Of a DNA stretch of 64,000 nucleotides, positions 61,620-64,000 are shown in pieces. Numbering within the stretch: the first letter of the stretch is position 1; the number at the start of each line of letters is the position of its first letter. The position numbers were made by a program, and so were the translations under genes. Source of the DNA: Pararge aegeria (lineage: Eukaryota; Arthropoda; Insecta; Lepidoptera; Nymphalidae); assembly GCF_905163445.1 (NCBI RefSeq), contig NC_053191.1, positions 9,238,001 to 9,302,000 of the forward strand, given 5' to 3'. The notes beneath the pieces were generated by a model. That model was not told where the DNA came from, ran no database searches, and worked only from the letters and a program-made list of their open reading frames with translations.

Positions 61620-62795
61620 CACAGTCCACAATGGTTAGATTAACAACGAATCATCCTCTGTTCCCACATTCACTTTTTACACCCTAACACTCGGCGCTAA
61701 TGCAAACATCCTTAACGTAGAATAAATCAAGGAAAATAAAATAAAACTTTTAAGCTTATGGTCTATGCTTTCTTTATAAGATATGCCCAGAGTAAGCTTT
61801 AACAGGATGAAGATGATTTCATGAAGAAATAAATCTTCCATGTCCATCCAAGGTAAAGCGAGATGCGGTCAAATGTGGCTAGTTCATTTAAATTGTATGC
61901 AAAAAAAAACTCCCTCCCTAAAGGTATACTAACGGGGCCTGGTTAATTTTTAAAGTAAAAATTGAAGCTCAATAAAACTTAAGCTACTGATTCCATTCGT
62001 AGGAAAATCATTTGTTTATTTCATATAGTTCGCTATTATGGAGGTAAATGAGACTCTGTCAGGGCGTTGCAAATATAATTATTTACTTTTCTTTATTCAT
62101 TGTTATACAATATAAAATTATTAAATTAAAATTAAATTTAAAATTAAAATGTCAGTCAGATAGAAATATTGGTAGGTATTTCAAAAATTATTGTTAACTG
62201 TCAGATTGTAATTTTTTAATTTTATATATTTAATTAAGAATAATGGATATAATAAAGATAAAGATTACTAATAAGTATAAAAATAATATGAACCTTCATT
62301 GCATAGGGAATTATTGTGAAATGTGTAGTTACTAGCATGTCGTGGTATTGAAGTCTATTCAGCTAGAAATTCTTGGATATCGTAAAAGCACTTTTGTATT
62401 AATCATTGTTTTAATTTTCGCTTTAAAAAACAAATTCAATCGTTTCTTCTTTAAAAAGTTTGGGTAGTTTATTATAAAACATTACAGATCTAAAGTATGG
62501 ACTTGTGCGGCCTACTATTTTTAAGTTGCTTTGCAAGCAAAGTTCATAATATTAACAAGACAATAAGAATGTATTGGCGGGACAGCTTAAGCTTTCTATA
62601 GAGGCGTCGACAACCCTACCTTGGTACAACTCAGATTTCCACTTGTAATCTGTTTTACCGATAGAAATGACAATGATATTTGCCCATTGTGCAATTGACA
62701 GATGTAACCGGGCCGGGTATAGTTAATTTCTACTCTTGTAGAAAATAGCTCATTAAATCCAGAAATACCAAGTTATTTATTTCAAAGATAGGCTA
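61620..62795. other. Intergenic AT-rich sequence without recognisable gene
   Basis: A low-complexity TTAAAATTAAA run lies at 62110-62150. No interspersed repeat was recognised. Confidence 0.4.
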
Positions 62796-62804
62796 CCCAG
62801 TTTG

Positions 62805-62895
62805 TGAAACATGTTCGATTGAGGATGGCAACTGTGGATTTGGATTCGATTCCCGGGTTTTGCAAGAATGGCTAGGGTTTTTATGCCAAGGAATT
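62805..62895 (+). mobile_element. tRNA-like SINE head fragment
   Basis: ggcaactgtggatttggatt then cgattcccgggttttgcaag includes a B-box-like segment (GGATTCGATTCCC). It is a diverged relative of family G. Confidence 0.35.
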
Positions 62896-62899
62896 CTTA

Positions 62900-64000
62900 A
62901 TAGGTAGTGGGAGTTTGAAAATTGGCAAATGTGTAACAAAAGAGTGAAAAAAACTTATTTCAAAAGTGGTTAATGAAGCGGGAAAAAAACAAGTGATAAT
63001 AGCAGCCGCTTTGAGTATACTTAGGTCCTCATAAAAAGACTATATAAAAGAAGTTATTACGTGTTTAAGTATATTAAGACCTGGACCGCAGAAAACGCGG
63101 GCTGCGCAAAAAACGTTAAGGTTAGTTTAACATAAAAAATTGAGCATTGCAATTATTTCTTCTTTGCACCAAGAAAGAAGAACAAATTTAAGTTTAACAG
63201 AATTTGAAAAATTTAAGTTACAACACAATTATCTGCATACATATTTACAATTAACTTAAAAACTAAATTTTGTTTTCTGTCGGTTAAGAAAAGTCTCCAG
63301 TAATAGCTACATTTGATCATAATCGTGCAAATTTTTACAATAAATTAACAAGGGTGTGAACTCGTGGGTTTTTAGCTAAACAATAAAATTATGTTAGTCT
63401 AGTCTACCTACTCGTATTTCGGTAGCGGTTCCCCGCAACTTTTCTGCGTACAGTTAATTTTTCTAATACAAACTTTCATCGTCTTTTATACACAATACAC
63501 CGGCCACCGCGTCGCTTTGTGTGCTCGCTTTATTACTTTGTTTTACCTTAGCGTTCCTTTTTCATTTTTTTCTTTTTACTCCTCTCCTAAAAATCAAATA
63601 ACCTAAATCCTTCCTCAAAAGTTGTGCTTTGGTTTTCTTAAATTTGGTGATTATAATAATGCTTTGCTTTAATAAGATGGCTCATGTTTATAATTGCGTA
63701 GTAGGTATCTCGGTGGATGTTTTCCCTTTTAAATCTACTCCACGAACTTTTGTGTTTACTTTGTACGTTACCATGGAATTTCGAAATTATTTTCGTAATT
63801 TTTGTTCAAACAATTACAGTAAAACTCAATTGTATATTTTATAAGATGTACCTACTCATCTCATTTTGTGAGGTTTTTCGTGATGTTAACGCGGTTTTCT
63901 TAAGTAAAAGAAACTTCTCAAATAAAAAGAGCTACAAGCAAATCAATGTTTGTACCAACTTATCTAAACAGGTAGAGTAAAGAGTTTAACATTTTTTTTT
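62900..64000. other. Right edge, no gene supported
   Basis: Short plus-strand frames at 63629-63980 overlap in two frames and carry no recognisable motif. No repeat family was recognised. Confidence 0.4.

Noticed and set aside
1..64000. CRISPR array, bacterial operon, rRNA or integrated phage
   Set aside because: No regular spacer-repeat array, ribosome binding sites or phage-type genes were seen; the tandem array at 34602 has no spacers.

Overview
This window is AT-rich, intron-dominated insect DNA, almost certainly from a moth or butterfly (Lepidoptera). It holds many short interspersed repeats of types I recognise as common in lepidopteran genomes. These include several tRNA-derived SINE families, Helitron-like elements ending in CTAG, decayed Jockey-type LINE 3' ends and Penelope-like GIY-YIG fragments. 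No prokaryotic feature, CRISPR array or operon is present. Exon sizes and GT-AG splice sites are typical of an insect gene.

The one protein-coding gene I can reconstruct lies on the minus strand and fills the left third. It encodes the N-terminal part of a cyclic nucleotide-gated (CNG) ion channel subunit, closest by recall to the insect CNG-like/beta type (Cngl). Six exons chain together with matching splice phases: 23427-23392 (start codon), 22716-22559, 14318-14146, 12653-12460 (S1), 4047-3940 (S2) and 3455-3315 (S3 and approach to S4). That gives about 270 residues. The voltage sensor, pore, C-linker and cyclic-nucleotide-binding domain must lie beyond position 1. A seventh exon, 13136-12947, sits inside intron 3. 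Its phases make it a frame-preserving alternative to exons 2 plus 3 together, while joining it after either of them creates a stop. This suggests two N-terminal isoforms, with and without a basic amphipathic helix, and is the most interesting gene-level observation here.

From about 23.5 kb to 64 kb I find no convincing host gene. The region is a mosaic of repeats: a Jockey-like LINE with a 211-codon reverse-transcriptase tail (39.6-40.5 kb), other LINE relics (19.2, 37.1, 43.1 and 50.3 kb), a Penelope GIY-YIG end (28.8-29.2 kb), at least six copies of one SINE, many copies of three others, several Helitron-like elements and two probable MITEs. At 43210-43593 a 384-bp Helitron sits in a LINE. 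Removing it restores the LINE frame with a bare A|T junction, so its ends are known to the base.

The window also holds several foldbacks with almost no loop: 34-bp perfect arms at 7841-7913, 29-bp arms at 9442-9503, 19-bp arms at 60502-60541 and 13-bp arms at 57393-57419. Two open frames are unexplained: a 105-codon frame at 968-1285 and a methionine-free membrane-protein-like frame at 35669-36076. Family names rest on pattern recognition alone; no database search was possible.
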